Source of the DNA: Clostridiales bacterium
GTDB taxonomy: Bacteria > Bacillota > Clostridia > Lachnospirales > Cellulosilyticaceae
Assembly (NCBI GenBank): GCA_019418225.1
Contig: DYCF01000016.1
Location: forward strand, 1 to 49,368
Reading direction: 5' to 3'
Length of the DNA: 49,368 bases
Part shown: piece by piece, positions 9,401 through 18,074 of the stretch
Position numbering within the stretch: the first letter of the stretch is position 1
Layout: every line of letters begins with the position of its first letter
Position numbers and translations under genes: made by a program
Notes under the pieces: generated by a model
Databases searched by the model: none
Told to the model about the DNA's origin: nothing
Seen by the model: only the letters and a program-made list of their open reading frames with translations

Positions 9401-10021
9401 AGCATTATCTCTAAAGGCTTGAAGGGCATCGCGATCAATAAGCCCTGCAAGATCATCATATCCAAGTGCTTCTACCTTTTGAATTTCGTGAGAAGTTCTA
9501 AATCCATCAAAGAAATGAATAAATGGTACACGTCCTTTAATAGCTGCAAGATGCGCAACTGGTGCAAGATCCATAACTTCTTGAACAGAGCCTGTACATA
9601 ATAAAGCACATCCTGTTTGTCTTGCTGCCATAACGTCCTGATGATCTCCGAAAATACTTAAAGCTTGTGCAGCAAGTGCACGGGCACTGACATGGAATAC
9701 GCCTGGAAGTAATTCTCCAGCTACCTTATACATATTAGGAATCATAAGTAATAGACCTTGAGATGCTGTAAAGGTGGTGGTTAATGCCCCACCTTGAAGA
9801 GAACCATGAAATGCACCTGCTGCACCTGCTTCTGATTGCATCTCCACTACATTAACTGTTTGATTAAATATATTTTTTCGCCCATTTGCTGCCCACTCAT
9901 CCACAACTTCTGCCATGGTTGAAGAAGGGGTAATAGGGTAGATTGCTGCTACATCTGTATACGCATAAGCCACATAAGCAGCCGCCGTATTACCATCTAC
10001 GGTCATAATTGTTTTTGACAT
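6473..10021 (-). CDS. nifJ: Pyruvate:ferredoxin (flavodoxin) oxidoreductase, copy 2
   Basis: This 1182-aa paralogue of the adjacent gene is similar along its whole length. It carries the same catalytic set: YPITPSSTMAE at the N-terminus, CIQCNQCAFICP and CTGCGNCADICP for two [4Fe-4S] clusters, CAGCGEP, and the TPP motif GGDGWAYDIGYGG. Differences concentrate in the surface linker after domain III and in a low-conservation stretch between the cysteine and TPP motifs. It also has a short C-terminal tail (ENSTIE) beyond the LAxQ end of copy 1. Both copies look intact. They may differ in expression or in partner (ferredoxin or flavodoxin). AGAAAGGAGCAATTCAT precedes the ATG. Confidence 0.97.
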   Translation of the reverse strand: MSKTIMTVDGNTAAAYVAYAYTDVAAIYPITPSSTMAEVVDEWAANGRKNIFNQTVNVVEMQSEAGAAGAFHGSLQGGALTTTFTASQGLLLMIPNMYKVAGELLPGVFHVSARALAAQALSIFGDHQDVMAARQTGCALLCTGSVQEVMDLAPVAHLAAIKGRVPFIHFFDGFRTSHEIQKVEALGYDDLAGLIDRDALQAFRDNALSPNHPVIRGTAQNPDIYFQTREACSKFYDNLVPIVDEYISKINTLTGRNYGLFNYYGAEDAQEIIIAMGSVTETIEQTIDELNKQGKKYGLVKVHLYRPFSGKHLLDCVPKTVKKICVLDRTKEPGALGEPLYLDVKAAFYGCDNIKEIIGGRYGLGSKDTVPADIKAVFDNLCSDNPKNGFTIGINDDVMHTSLERDKNFRIVKPGTIRCMFWGLGSDGTVGANKQAIKIIGEHTDMYAQAYFDYDSKKSGGLTMSHLRFGKEPINSPYLIDEADYLACHNQSYLNLYDMVSILKKGGTFVLNCLWDESELDEKIPAKVKKYIAENDINFYTVNAIKIASEIGLGNRINMIMQSAFFKLANIIPEEDAKKYLKEAVVKAYGKKGEKVINMNYEAIDRGFSAAVKVNVPESWKNAEEPAPEKVEEPAFIKDILRPMSAQEGNKLPVSAFNGIEDGTFPTGTAAYEKRGVAIMIPEWVPENCIQCNQCAFICPHSTIRPFLLDEEEQGKAPESYTTLKAMGKGLEGMAFRIQVAPMDCTGCGNCADICPGKKDQKALVMKPIASQVEAEVPNWAFSVEQVKDKGDLVPPNTVKGSQFRQPLYEFSGACAGCGEPAYIKLITQLYGDHMMIANTTGCSSIWSASAPTTSYTVNCEGKGPSWANSLFEDNAEYGYGMYLAVKQLRNKLADAIRELENCNVDESVKEICREWLSTKEDGEGSKTASKKVLEMLESNNISDEAAKVPLDTINKYKDYLAKRSIWIVGGDGWAYDIGYGGLDHVMASGEDINVLVYDTEIYSNTGGQASKATPTAAIAKFAASGKKSRKKDLGMMMMTYGNVYVAQVAMGANKQQCMKAILEAEAHKGPSIIIAYAPCISHGLREGMGRTSANQEQAVKCGYWHLYRYNPDLKAEGKNPFVLDSKEPTESFRDFIMAQVRYSALAKQFPEQAEELFEMTEENAKKRYNNYKRLAENSTIE

Positions 10022-10189
10022 ATGAATTGCTCCTTTCTAAAACTAGTTTTCATGCAACTATTTGCTTTTAATTGGTTAATACTTCTTTTTCTCATTACAC
10101 CCCACTAGTTTCTCACAGAGCTTAAAAATTCATACTCAAAAAAAACAAAAAATAAGTTATTTATTTAATTATTCATTTTATACTTTTTA

Positions 10190-12520
10190 CTACTTTCCAC
10201 AGCCTACGCTATCAAAGCCTAATACCTTTAATACTTTTTCTCCGATGTTACGCTGCGTTCCCTCATATGGGTAACAGTGAATATGAATGGCTGGATTGAA
10301 ATTCAGCTCAATAATTGCATAGTTGCTGTTTGGGTCACTATAATCTTCGAGCATCATATCAACGCCGCAGAATTTGGCTTCCATCGCTTGAGCTGCTTCT
10401 ACTGCAATTCGTTTGAAGCGTTCTGGAATAATATCAGTATAGTCAATGCTATCGCCACCTGTGCTGATATTAGAATTTTCTCTAAGGTACACAATTTCAT
10501 CTTGAGCTGGAATATAATCAAAGTTTAAGCCCTTTTGTTTAAGGAACAATTCACTGCTGGCATCTAAGCCGATTTTTTCAAGCGGTGTTTTATAGCCTTT
10601 TCCTCTTAAACTGTCTTGATTTTTGATTTCTACAAGCTGGCGGATGCTGCTTTTGCCATCGCCTTTTACATTAGCTGGCACGCGGTGAAGAATGCCTGCT
10701 ACTTCATCGCCTATTACAAGGAAACGATATTCTTTTCCTCTTGCAAATTCTTCTACTAAAACTGTATCATCATGTTCAAAACCAATTTCTAATGCACGTA
10801 TTAAATCTTCTTCACTACCGCCTTCTGGGAAAATGCTGATTCCTTTACCGAAGTTGGTTGATTTAGGTTTTACAACAGCTGGTTTACCTGCATATCTTCT
10901 AGCTGCAAGCTGTAAACTTTGCCCCTTTGTAACCTCAATGCCTTTTGGTACATTTACGCCATTACGTTCAAGCACTTTTTTAGTAACTGTTTTATTCTCC
11001 ATCATAAGCATCGTCACATAGCTGTCTTTAGATGTTTTAGTAGCTTGTTTCACATATTCTACGTGGCTACCATCTTTAAGTTCAATAAAGTTGTCAGAGC
11101 GGTCTAATACTTCTACTTTAATACCTCTTGTAATCGCATCACGCATTAAAATCTGCGTTGAAAGCTCTAAATCTTCATAACCATAAAGTTTATAACGGTG
11201 ATTATACGCATCTTTTGCATATGCCTTTGCCAATTCTACTTGAGCTTCTAAATAACCTTTTTCATTAACAAGCTTTTTGAAACGATATGCATAAGTAAGC
11301 TTTGGATCTTTTAATTTTTCCATTGCTTTTTTTATGAGTGCTTCTTTGCCAAGGCCTAAAGCATTATTCATCTCTAACATTTCATTTAAAATTTCTAAGC
11401 CCCATGTTACTTTGTCCACTTCTTCCCCATTGTGAAGAAGCTTAATATCTAAAAGTCCAGACTTAGCAATTAATCTTTGATTATGATTACCTTCCTTTTG
11501 AATTTCTTGACTACTTAATTTTTTATTTTCTTCTTTAAATAGAAGATAAATCATAAATACATGTAAGAAATCAAGCTCATCGATTGTAATTCCCCCTTTA
11601 TCAAATGGGTTATTATCAATACTTCTTACTTCAATGTATAAAATCCCGTCCTTTTCTATGGACTCTAATAAATTTGTGTTATCGATAGCTTTAGGACGAA
11701 TTTGGCTATATAGTTCTTTATAATTTTGAATAAGTCCATCCTCTACAAATTGATTTAAGCTCTTAATATAGCTTGCTACACTGGTATAGTCAGGATATAA
11801 ATCTACATCATTTTTATATCCACATTCACTTAAGCGATAAGACATAGCACCTTCACTTGTATAGCTTTTAGGACCTACTTTTTCAAGATGTTTAACGCAT
11901 TCTTTTGTATACGATTCATGAATGACAGGCGCTGCTGCAATAAGATAAATCATAAGCCATCTATATTCTAAATAATTTCTTACAACCTTTAAGTACACTT
12001 CATCTTTAAAAACTCTATAACTTTTTCCTTCTCCAAAGTTTTCATGAAGTCTTTTTATAAATTCTTCATCGAATGAGAAATTATAATGAATCCCTGAGAT
12101 AAGTTGCTTCTTACCCCCATATTTCTTGAATAACTCTTCACGGTATAATCTTGCTTTCTGACATACCTCACAGTCTTCATATTCTGCAATCGGAATTTGT
12201 TCATCCTCTGGAATATCACAAGGCATAGATTGTGGCCATAAGTATTCTTCTCCAATATTAAGTGCCACAATATCATAAAGTGCATTTAGGAAATCATATG
12301 TCTCCTTAGTCGTTCCTAAGTTAGGTGTAATTAGCTCTACTTGACTTTCAGAAAAGTCTGTTGTGATATATGGATTCTTAAGTTTACTTCCAAAGATTGC
12401 AGGATGTGGTGTGGTTGCTAATCTTCCATCAGTTTTTACACGTAATGCTTCTCTTTCAATACCAAAACTTCCTGCTAAAATTTCTTCTGGAGTAAATAAC
12501 TTCTGTATTTTTTCTAGCAT
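10190..12520 (-). CDS. gshAB: Bifunctional glutamate-cysteine ligase / glutathione synthetase
   Basis: The 776-aa fusion makes glutathione from Glu, Cys and Gly in two ATP-dependent steps, as in Listeria and Streptococcus GshF/GshAB. The first 430 or so residues are a class I glutamate-cysteine ligase (FGIEREALRV near the start, later YIEVRSIDNNPFDKGGI). The last 300 or so form an ATP-grasp domain (GKPAVVKPKSTNFGKGISIF, VLVEEFARGKEYRFLVIGDEVAG, and a final CGVDMMLED...IIELNFNPA). The ATG is preceded by TAGGAGTAGTTAA. It is a single-gene unit, facing away from the plus-strand cassette. In an anaerobe it suggests defence against oxidants or metals. Confidence 0.95.
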   Translation of the reverse strand: MLEKIQKLFTPEEILAGSFGIEREALRVKTDGRLATTPHPAIFGSKLKNPYITTDFSESQVELITPNLGTTKETYDFLNALYDIVALNIGEEYLWPQSMPCDIPEDEQIPIAEYEDCEVCQKARLYREELFKKYGGKKQLISGIHYNFSFDEEFIKRLHENFGEGKSYRVFKDEVYLKVVRNYLEYRWLMIYLIAAAPVIHESYTKECVKHLEKVGPKSYTSEGAMSYRLSECGYKNDVDLYPDYTSVASYIKSLNQFVEDGLIQNYKELYSQIRPKAIDNTNLLESIEKDGILYIEVRSIDNNPFDKGGITIDELDFLHVFMIYLLFKEENKKLSSQEIQKEGNHNQRLIAKSGLLDIKLLHNGEEVDKVTWGLEILNEMLEMNNALGLGKEALIKKAMEKLKDPKLTYAYRFKKLVNEKGYLEAQVELAKAYAKDAYNHRYKLYGYEDLELSTQILMRDAITRGIKVEVLDRSDNFIELKDGSHVEYVKQATKTSKDSYVTMLMMENKTVTKKVLERNGVNVPKGIEVTKGQSLQLAARRYAGKPAVVKPKSTNFGKGISIFPEGGSEEDLIRALEIGFEHDDTVLVEEFARGKEYRFLVIGDEVAGILHRVPANVKGDGKSSIRQLVEIKNQDSLRGKGYKTPLEKIGLDASSELFLKQKGLNFDYIPAQDEIVYLRENSNISTGGDSIDYTDIIPERFKRIAVEAAQAMEAKFCGVDMMLEDYSDPNSNYAIIELNFNPAIHIHCYPYEGTQRNIGEKVLKVLGFDSVGCGK

Positions 12521-12978
12521 TTAACTACTCCTATTACATAAAGCGTATCATTATACATATTGTTGTATATCCATTAGTTTAATTTGCTTTATGCCCTTTC
12601 TATTTATTTTCTATATCCCTTTTTATCTGGAATATTAATCTTGTCCTCATTTTGTTTTATCAATTTATTTCTATAAATCTTATCTAATAAACACATTATT
12701 TTAAACACATTATTCAGTGCTTAACCCATTCATCCCTATTTTAGATAGTGTATGCAAATTTTCTACTTACTACCCTCAACAAAATCACACTTCCACTAGC
12801 TAGTATACATTATTTATTTCCAAACCAAAACATAATTTTACCAATACAACATTTTCCTTTATAGCCTATTTAATTTATGAATTTATTTCCAACTTGAAAT
12901 TTTTAATTTAAGTGGAACCTTTTTATATTTCGCCTCGTCTTATGTTATTATACTTAAATTTTAAAGGAGTTTTATCTA
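12521..12978. other. Divergent intergenic region
   Basis: These 458 bases separate gshAB (leftward) from the DUF4358 lipoprotein gene (rightward) and should hold both promoters. Near 12690-12718 AAACACATTATT occurs twice in tandem. A TATACT near 12949 could be the -10 for the rightward cassette. No ORF or strong hairpin is evident. Confidence 0.4.
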
Positions 12979-13854
12979 ATGAGAAAACAATTTACATATT
13001 TCATGGCAGTTCTTGCCCTTAGCACAACACTTATCGGATGTGGTTCAAAAGATACGGTAGTAGAACCGACACCTTCTACTGAAGTTGAAGCGCCTGCTGA
13101 TACAGAAACACCAGAAGAAACACCTGCTACTGATGTAGAGGCTGAAGCAGAAACAGAAAATACTGACCAAAAAGAAGAAGCTTCTGCTGATACAGTGCAA
13201 AAAGAAGAAACAACAGAAGAAGCTTCTAAAACAGAAACTACAGATAAAACAGATACAGTAACTAGCAAACCAAATACAACACCTACTACAACAACTAAAC
13301 CTAGTACGAATAACTCTACTAGCACAAGCAAACCAAGCTCAAATAACTCAGCTAGCACAAGCAAACCAAATACAAATAACTCTACTAGCACAAGTAAACC
13401 AAATACAAATAAACCTGAAACTACTCCAGAGGCATCTACTAAACCTGAAGCTAGCACAAAACCTGAAACATCATCACTTACAGCTTCACAAGTATTTGAT
13501 AAAGTAATTGCTGGCGTAGAACTTCCTTCAACAATGGAAATGGATAGCACAATGATTAGTGATATGTACGGGATTGACACAAGTATCCTTAAAAGCTTCA
13601 AAGTTGTGGCACCTGTAATGAGCGCACATATTACAGAAATCGCCATCTTCGAAGTAAACAATGCTTCAGATATTGAAACTGTAAAAGCTGGTATTGAAAA
13701 AAGAGCAGGTGGCATCAATCCACAATACCTTTACCCATCACTTCAAGAAGCTTATGAAAATCGTCAAACAGTTGTAAATGGTAACTTCGTATTCTTTGCA
13801 ATGGAAGATGAAATTGATACACTTGTCGCTAATTTTAATAGTGCAGTGAAATAG
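12979..13854 (+). CDS. DUF4358-type lipoprotein with Thr/Ser/Lys-rich linker
   Basis: This 291-aa protein begins with a lipoprotein signal whose lipobox LIGC puts the lipidated Cys near residue 21. About 140 residues of low-complexity linker follow, rich in Glu/Thr and then in repeated TSKPNTNNS/TSKPSSNNS units. This should span the cell wall. The C-terminal 120 or so residues (from LTASQVFDKVIAGVEL) match my memory of the DUF4358 domain. In Clostridia such proteins often stand next to MBOAT and DHHW genes, as here, pointing to a role in acylating a surface polymer. AAAGGAG lies 8 bases before the ATG. Confidence 0.8.
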   Translation: MRKQFTYFMAVLALSTTLIGCGSKDTVVEPTPSTEVEAPADTETPEETPATDVEAEAETENTDQKEEASADTVQKEETTEEASKTETTDKTDTVTSKPNTTPTTTTKPSTNNSTSTSKPSSNNSASTSKPNTNNSTSTSKPNTNKPETTPEASTKPEASTKPETSSLTASQVFDKVIAGVELPSTMEMDSTMISDMYGIDTSILKSFKVVAPVMSAHITEIAIFEVNNASDIETVKAGIEKRAGGINPQYLYPSLQEAYENRQTVVNGNFVFFAMEDEIDTLVANFNSAVK

Positions 13855-13863
13855 GATAAGATT

Positions 13864-15249
13864 ATGGTATTTAGTAGTTTATTATTCTTATTTATATTTT
13901 TACCTTTATTTTTAATAACCTACTTTATCGTTCCTAAAAACTTTAGAAACTTTATTTTATTTATGGCAAGCCTCATCTTCTATGCATGGGGCGAGCCTAT
14001 TTATGTGCTCATTATGATTTTCTCTACAGTGTTAGACTATACCTGTGGTAGACTTATTGACCACTTTAGGAACCATAAAGTGATTCCAAAGCTTGTCCTT
14101 ATCATTTCTGTCTGTACTAATCTTGGTATGCTTGGCTTCTTTAAGTATTCTGACTTTGTAATTAGTAATATTAATCATTTTCTATCTTCACCTATAGAAC
14201 TTCTGCATGTGGCCTTGCCAATCGGTATTTCTTTTTACACATTCCAAACTATGTCTTATACCATTGACTTATATCGTGGTAAAATTGGTGTTCAAAAAAA
14301 TATCATTTCCTTTGGTGCCTATGTAGCTATGTTCCCACAGCTTATTGCTGGACCTATTGTCACCTACAATAATGTGGAAAAAGAATTAAATGTGCGTAGT
14401 ACAAATTGGGAAACTTTTGGTGAAGGAAGTATTCGTTTTATAGAGGGGCTTGGTAAAAAAGTGCTTCTTGCAAATAACATTGGCCGCCTTTGGGATACAG
14501 TGTCACATACAGGAGCGAGTGAACTTACTGTTATGAGCAGTTGGCTTGGCATTATTGCCTTTGCACTTCAGCTTTACTTCGATTTTAGTGGGTATTCAGA
14601 TATGGCGATAGGCCTTGGTAAAATGCTCGGCTTTAACTTCCCAGAAAACTTTAACTACCCTTATCTTGCAAAAAGTGTTTCTGAATTCTGGAGACGCTGG
14701 CATATGACTTTAGGCAGCTGGTTTAGAGAATATGTTTATATTCCCCTTGGCGGTAACCGTGTAAGTAAAGCACGTTTATTCTTTAATTTATTCGTCGTTT
14801 GGTTCCTTACAGGTTTCTGGCATGGTGCTGGCTGGAACTTCATCGTATGGGGACTTTTCTTCGCTGTACTTATTATGTTAGAACGAAGTTTCCTACTCAG
14901 TTGGCTTGAAAAATTACCAAGCATTGTAAGTCGTATTTACCTTATTTTAATGATTTTAATTAGTTGGGTATTCTTCTCACACGACAGCTTGATGCAAGGC
15001 CTTGACTACTTAAAAGTCATGTTCAATTTAGGGGGAACAAGTTTTTCAAGCACGCAGTCACTTTATAGCCTAACAAACTATGGACTCATTCTTGGTATTG
15101 GCATCTTATTTGCCACACCACTTATGAATAAATTAAAACAAAAGGCTCCTGACATAGTCCTTTACCTCTTTTATGTAGGAATTCTCGTACTTAGTACAGC
15201 TTACCTTGTGGATTCAACTTTTAATCCATTTTTATACTTTAGATTTTAG
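13864..15249 (+). CDS. MBOAT family membrane O-acyltransferase (AlgI-like)
   Basis: This 461-aa polytopic membrane protein belongs to the membrane-bound O-acyltransferase family. It begins MVFSSLLFLFIFLPLF and has the family block FDFSGYSDMAIGLGKMLGFNFPENFNYPY, followed by SEFWRRWHMTLGSWFREYVYIPLGG. The invariant histidine is in LTGFWHGAGWNFIVWG. AlgI, DltB and PatA relatives carry acyl groups across the membrane for transfer to alginate, teichoic acid or peptidoglycan. It starts 9 bases after the lipoprotein gene and ends 10 bases before the DHHW gene, so the three form an operon. The acceptor polymer is unknown. Confidence 0.93.
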   Translation: MVFSSLLFLFIFLPLFLITYFIVPKNFRNFILFMASLIFYAWGEPIYVLIMIFSTVLDYTCGRLIDHFRNHKVIPKLVLIISVCTNLGMLGFFKYSDFVISNINHFLSSPIELLHVALPIGISFYTFQTMSYTIDLYRGKIGVQKNIISFGAYVAMFPQLIAGPIVTYNNVEKELNVRSTNWETFGEGSIRFIEGLGKKVLLANNIGRLWDTVSHTGASELTVMSSWLGIIAFALQLYFDFSGYSDMAIGLGKMLGFNFPENFNYPYLAKSVSEFWRRWHMTLGSWFREYVYIPLGGNRVSKARLFFNLFVVWFLTGFWHGAGWNFIVWGLFFAVLIMLERSFLLSWLEKLPSIVSRIYLILMILISWVFFSHDSLMQGLDYLKVMFNLGGTSFSSTQSLYSLTNYGLILGIGILFATPLMNKLKQKAPDIVLYLFYVGILVLSTAYLVDSTFNPFLYFRF

Positions 15250-15259
15250 GAGATTTGCT

Positions 15260-16375
15260 ATGAAATTAAAAATTGCTATGGGCGCTACCCTAGTAGCCTA
15301 TGTCTTTGGCTTCTTCGCTCTTCAAGTCTTTGCAACGGATAAAACCTTCTCAGAACTTGAAAATCGTGACTTAGCTTCAGCACCAACCTTCACTAAAAAA
15401 GCTTTCTTAAGCGGCAGTTATGGTGAAGACTTTGAAAAATATATTGCTGACCAATTTCCACTGCGTAATAACTTTATAAGCCTTAAAGCTTATAGTGAGC
15501 TGGCTCTTCAAAAAAAAGATAATAACGGTGTCTTTATCGGTCGTGATCATTACTTTTTACAAGACTTTGCGGGCCCAGATACTACACTACTTGATAAAAA
15601 TGCAGCTTATATTAATGAATTTGCTAAAAATTTCAATGTCTATATGATGCTTTCACCGACTTCAACTAAGGTGCTTTCTTATAAATTACCTGCTTATGCA
15701 GTACCTTATGATGAGGGTACTTATATTCATGATTTCTATAGACAACTTTCAAATGATGTGTATAAAATTAATGTCTTAGATACTTTATTAGATAAAAATA
15801 CAGAAGACATCTACTATAAAACAGACCATCACTGGACAACGCTTGGTGCCTACTATGCTTACACGGAATTTGCCAAGTCTGCTGGTTTTACACCACTTAG
15901 TCTGAATGACTTTAATATCATTGACGCTAGTTCAGAGTTTTATGGGACGCTTTTCTCAAAGGGTAACTTTACCTTTGCAAAACCTGATACCATCCAAATC
16001 TTTGAGCCAAAAGAAAAAGTAGACGTTGAAGTCACTTATGTTGCAACTAATACTATCTCAAATAGTTTATATGCCTACAGCCACTTAGACACAAAAGATA
16101 AATACAGCGTCTTCTTAGATGGCAACCATCCACTTATTACGATTAAAACAGGCATTAAAAATGGTAAAAAATTATTAGTCATTAAAGATTCTTATGCCAA
16201 TAGCTTAGTGCCATTTTTAACAAATCACTATGAAGAAATTCATATTATGGATCTTAGACTTTTAAATATGCCAATTACAACTTATGCAACTCAAAACGGC
16301 ATTAAAGATGTATTATTCCTTTATAATGTACATGGTTTTAATACAGAAGCTAAATATAGCTTATTATCTAAATAA
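15260..16375 (+). CDS. DHHW family protein (AlgX/AlgJ-like SGNH partner of MBOAT)
   Basis: This 371-aa protein has one N-terminal membrane anchor (about residues 5-25) and an extracytoplasmic domain. The name-giving motif is plain in YYKTDHHWTTLGAYYAY. A later segment LLVIKDSYANSLVPFL has the Ser typical of the SGNH-like nucleophile elbow. Such proteins take the acyl group delivered by an MBOAT protein and transfer it to a polysaccharide. The frame is open 18 codons further upstream into the MBOAT gene. I chose the ATG at 15260 because TAGGAG stands 7 bases before it. Confidence 0.9.
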   Translation: MKLKIAMGATLVAYVFGFFALQVFATDKTFSELENRDLASAPTFTKKAFLSGSYGEDFEKYIADQFPLRNNFISLKAYSELALQKKDNNGVFIGRDHYFLQDFAGPDTTLLDKNAAYINEFAKNFNVYMMLSPTSTKVLSYKLPAYAVPYDEGTYIHDFYRQLSNDVYKINVLDTLLDKNTEDIYYKTDHHWTTLGAYYAYTEFAKSAGFTPLSLNDFNIIDASSEFYGTLFSKGNFTFAKPDTIQIFEPKEKVDVEVTYVATNTISNSLYAYSHLDTKDKYSVFLDGNHPLITIKTGIKNGKKLLVIKDSYANSLVPFLTNHYEEIHIMDLRLLNMPITTYATQNGIKDVLFLYNVHGFNTEAKYSLLSK

Positions 16376-16432
16376 AAAAGCTAATAGGTTCCTGCACTAT
16401 ACACACAAAGTGCGGCAGCCTATTAGCTTTTT
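16374..16432 (+). terminator. Rho-independent terminator of the MBOAT/DHHW operon
   Basis: A long near-perfect stem, AAAAAGCTAATAGG...CCTATTAGCTTTTT, starts at the stop codon of the DHHW gene and ends in a T run. Inner pairing of TGCACT with AGTGCG extends it. Confidence 0.9.
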
Positions 16433-16446
16433 ATAACGTTTTATAC

Positions 16447-16530
16447 CTTTTTAGATTACTTTTTAGATTACTTTTTAGATTACTTTTTAGATTACTTTTT
16501 AGATTACTCTTTAGATTGTTTTTTAGATTA
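16447..16530. repeat. 12-bp tandem repeat (seven copies)
   Basis: The unit CTTTTTAGATTA is repeated head to tail. The first five copies are exact and the last two diverge (CTCTTTAGATTG, TTTTTTAGATTA). It lies between two convergent genes, outside both. Confidence 0.9.
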
Positions 16531-16534
16531 ATAG

Positions 16535-17560
16535 TTATTTTGCTCTCATATATACAGTTACTTCTCTGCGATTGTGCGTTAGATTCTTAATCATAATAAT
16601 CTCAAATTTCTCTTTTAAAATATTCACAGCGTCATATATACGCTTTTCCTCATCCTTGAAAGGCAGTTTAAGTGTCAAAATACATTCCCCACCTTTTATA
16701 ATCTTATGATGTAAATTACATATAACCCTTGCTGCAATGACTGCATCTACGTTCATATCACAGGTTACTAGGTTAAACTGATGTACAAAGTTTATGTTTT
16801 CTACATGAGCTCTATAATGAGTAATATTTTTATTTCCTTTTAAATCTTCATGCAGTTCTCCTGGATCCACTGCATCTACATGAAAACCATAATCTGCAAG
16901 GACCTTCGTCCAGCCCCCTGGCGCGGCACCTATATCCAAGGCATAGCCTTCCCCCTTAACTTTTATCTTAAATTTGCTAATAGCTTCCTTTAACTTATTT
17001 TCAGCACGTGATATTTCTGCTGTTTCTTTACCGAGAACGCGATATTCATCACTTTGAAAGTTCAAATTATCCTCAGCCTTGGAATAACCTATGTAACAAT
17101 AGTTTCTATTGATGAAAATAGAAATGATGTTGATATCATAATTGATAATCATGCTATCTGAAAATATTGGAATACTGCCTCTTTCCTCATAGTACTCCCC
17201 TATGAATACTTCTATATGCTTGGCATTATAATCCATAGTCCCTCTTATGATTCGTGCCTGTACAGAAAAGTATTCATTTGCCCGTAAGTTGCAAATAGAT
17301 TGCACACCACTAAGCATCATCTCAAGATCTTTTTCTCGCTCATTTGCTAATGTCATTTCATAAGCCACGGGCATTATATGTCTTATGAATATAGGCTGAC
17401 TCTTTTTAAGTGCTTCTATAAATAGATTACCATTCATTTTAGTAGATATAAGCGTAAATTCCACCCTAATATGCGTCAAAACAGCCTCCGGATCTACCTT
17501 CTTAATTTCTTCTATTGCATTATTTCTAAACTCAGTAAAATATGTCATGATGTACTGCAT
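16535..17560 (-). CDS. FtsJ/RrmJ-like SAM-dependent methyltransferase
   Basis: The 341-aa protein has a C-terminal Rossmann methyltransferase domain with the SAM motif ALDIGAAPGGWTKVL at about residues 209-223. The K-D-K-E arrangement of 2'-O-ribose methyltransferases is visible: K in SRAENKLKEA, D in TCDMNVDAV, K in LTLKLPF, E in RREVTVYM. The N-terminal 190 residues resemble no domain I can name, but their position fits an RNA-binding module as in RlmM-like proteins. An rRNA target is likely. A Shine-Dalgarno (GAGGCG) lies about 8 bases before the ATG. Confidence 0.8.
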   Translation of the reverse strand: MQYIMTYFTEFRNNAIEEIKKVDPEAVLTHIRVEFTLISTKMNGNLFIEALKKSQPIFIRHIMPVAYEMTLANEREKDLEMMLSGVQSICNLRANEYFSVQARIIRGTMDYNAKHIEVFIGEYYEERGSIPIFSDSMIINYDINIISIFINRNYCYIGYSKAEDNLNFQSDEYRVLGKETAEISRAENKLKEAISKFKIKVKGEGYALDIGAAPGGWTKVLADYGFHVDAVDPGELHEDLKGNKNITHYRAHVENINFVHQFNLVTCDMNVDAVIAARVICNLHHKIIKGGECILTLKLPFKDEEKRIYDAVNILKEKFEIIMIKNLTHNRREVTVYMRAK

Positions 17561-18074
17561 TTCATATTCGCCTCTTTCGTCTAATTATCTGGCTTAAACA
17601 TTTATCCGCTTACATTTCCATCCATTAGCCTATTTGCCATGCCTTGCAAAATATTAGTCTAATTTGCATAATAGGCCTTCAATCTTTTTATCTATTCTAA
17701 TCTTACTAGAATAAATCCGATTTCTGCTTTAGAGGCTCAACTTTCCACAGATAGCTGTTTCAGCTGGATTTTTATCCACATAATCCACTATAATTTTCAC
17801 ACTTTTATTAAATATTATCAAGTTTTTAGTTTTATATTTTATCTCTATTTTATCTCTATTTTATCTCTGTCTTATCACTATGAAAATTTATTTCTCATTT
17901 AGAAATCTAACAGCCACCTTTGTGCCCACAGATAAAGCAACTAACATCACGTTATCTGTGGAGATAGAAAAGTTAAAGACCTAACTTTCCTACTCTATAA
18001 AAAATGCCACGAAACTATTTAACACGTTTCGTGGCATTTCTTATAACTCTATTTATGGTTTATACACTATAATT
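17561..18074. other. Intergenic region with DnaA-box-like site, hairpins and eno terminator
   Basis: These 514 bases hold several small structures and no ORF. A perfect TTATCCACA is at 17772-17780. The palindrome AGCTG TTT CAGCT is near 17753. CCACAGATAA at 17926-17935 is exactly inverted at 17952-17961. Repeats of TTTTATCTCTA lie near 17835-17870. The enolase terminator sits at the right end. The region forms the leader of the FtsJ-like gene. Confidence 0.5.
18002..18038 (-). terminator. Rho-independent terminator of eno
   Basis: AAATGCCACGAAAC and its inverse GTTTCGTGGCATTT form a 14-bp stem. Minus-strand transcripts leave it into a TTTTTTATAG tail. Confidence 0.9.

Noticed and set aside
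12972..13718. Long open frame on the minus strand opposite the DUF4358 lipoprotein
   Set aside because: It mirrors the Thr/Lys/Glu-rich linker of the plus-strand gene, is low-complexity Val/Ser/Leu, and lacks a ribosome site; the plus-strand lipoprotein with lipobox is the real gene.
16447..16530. CRISPR array
   Set aside because: The units are 12 bp with no spacers, and no cas genes are present; it is a simple tandem repeat.
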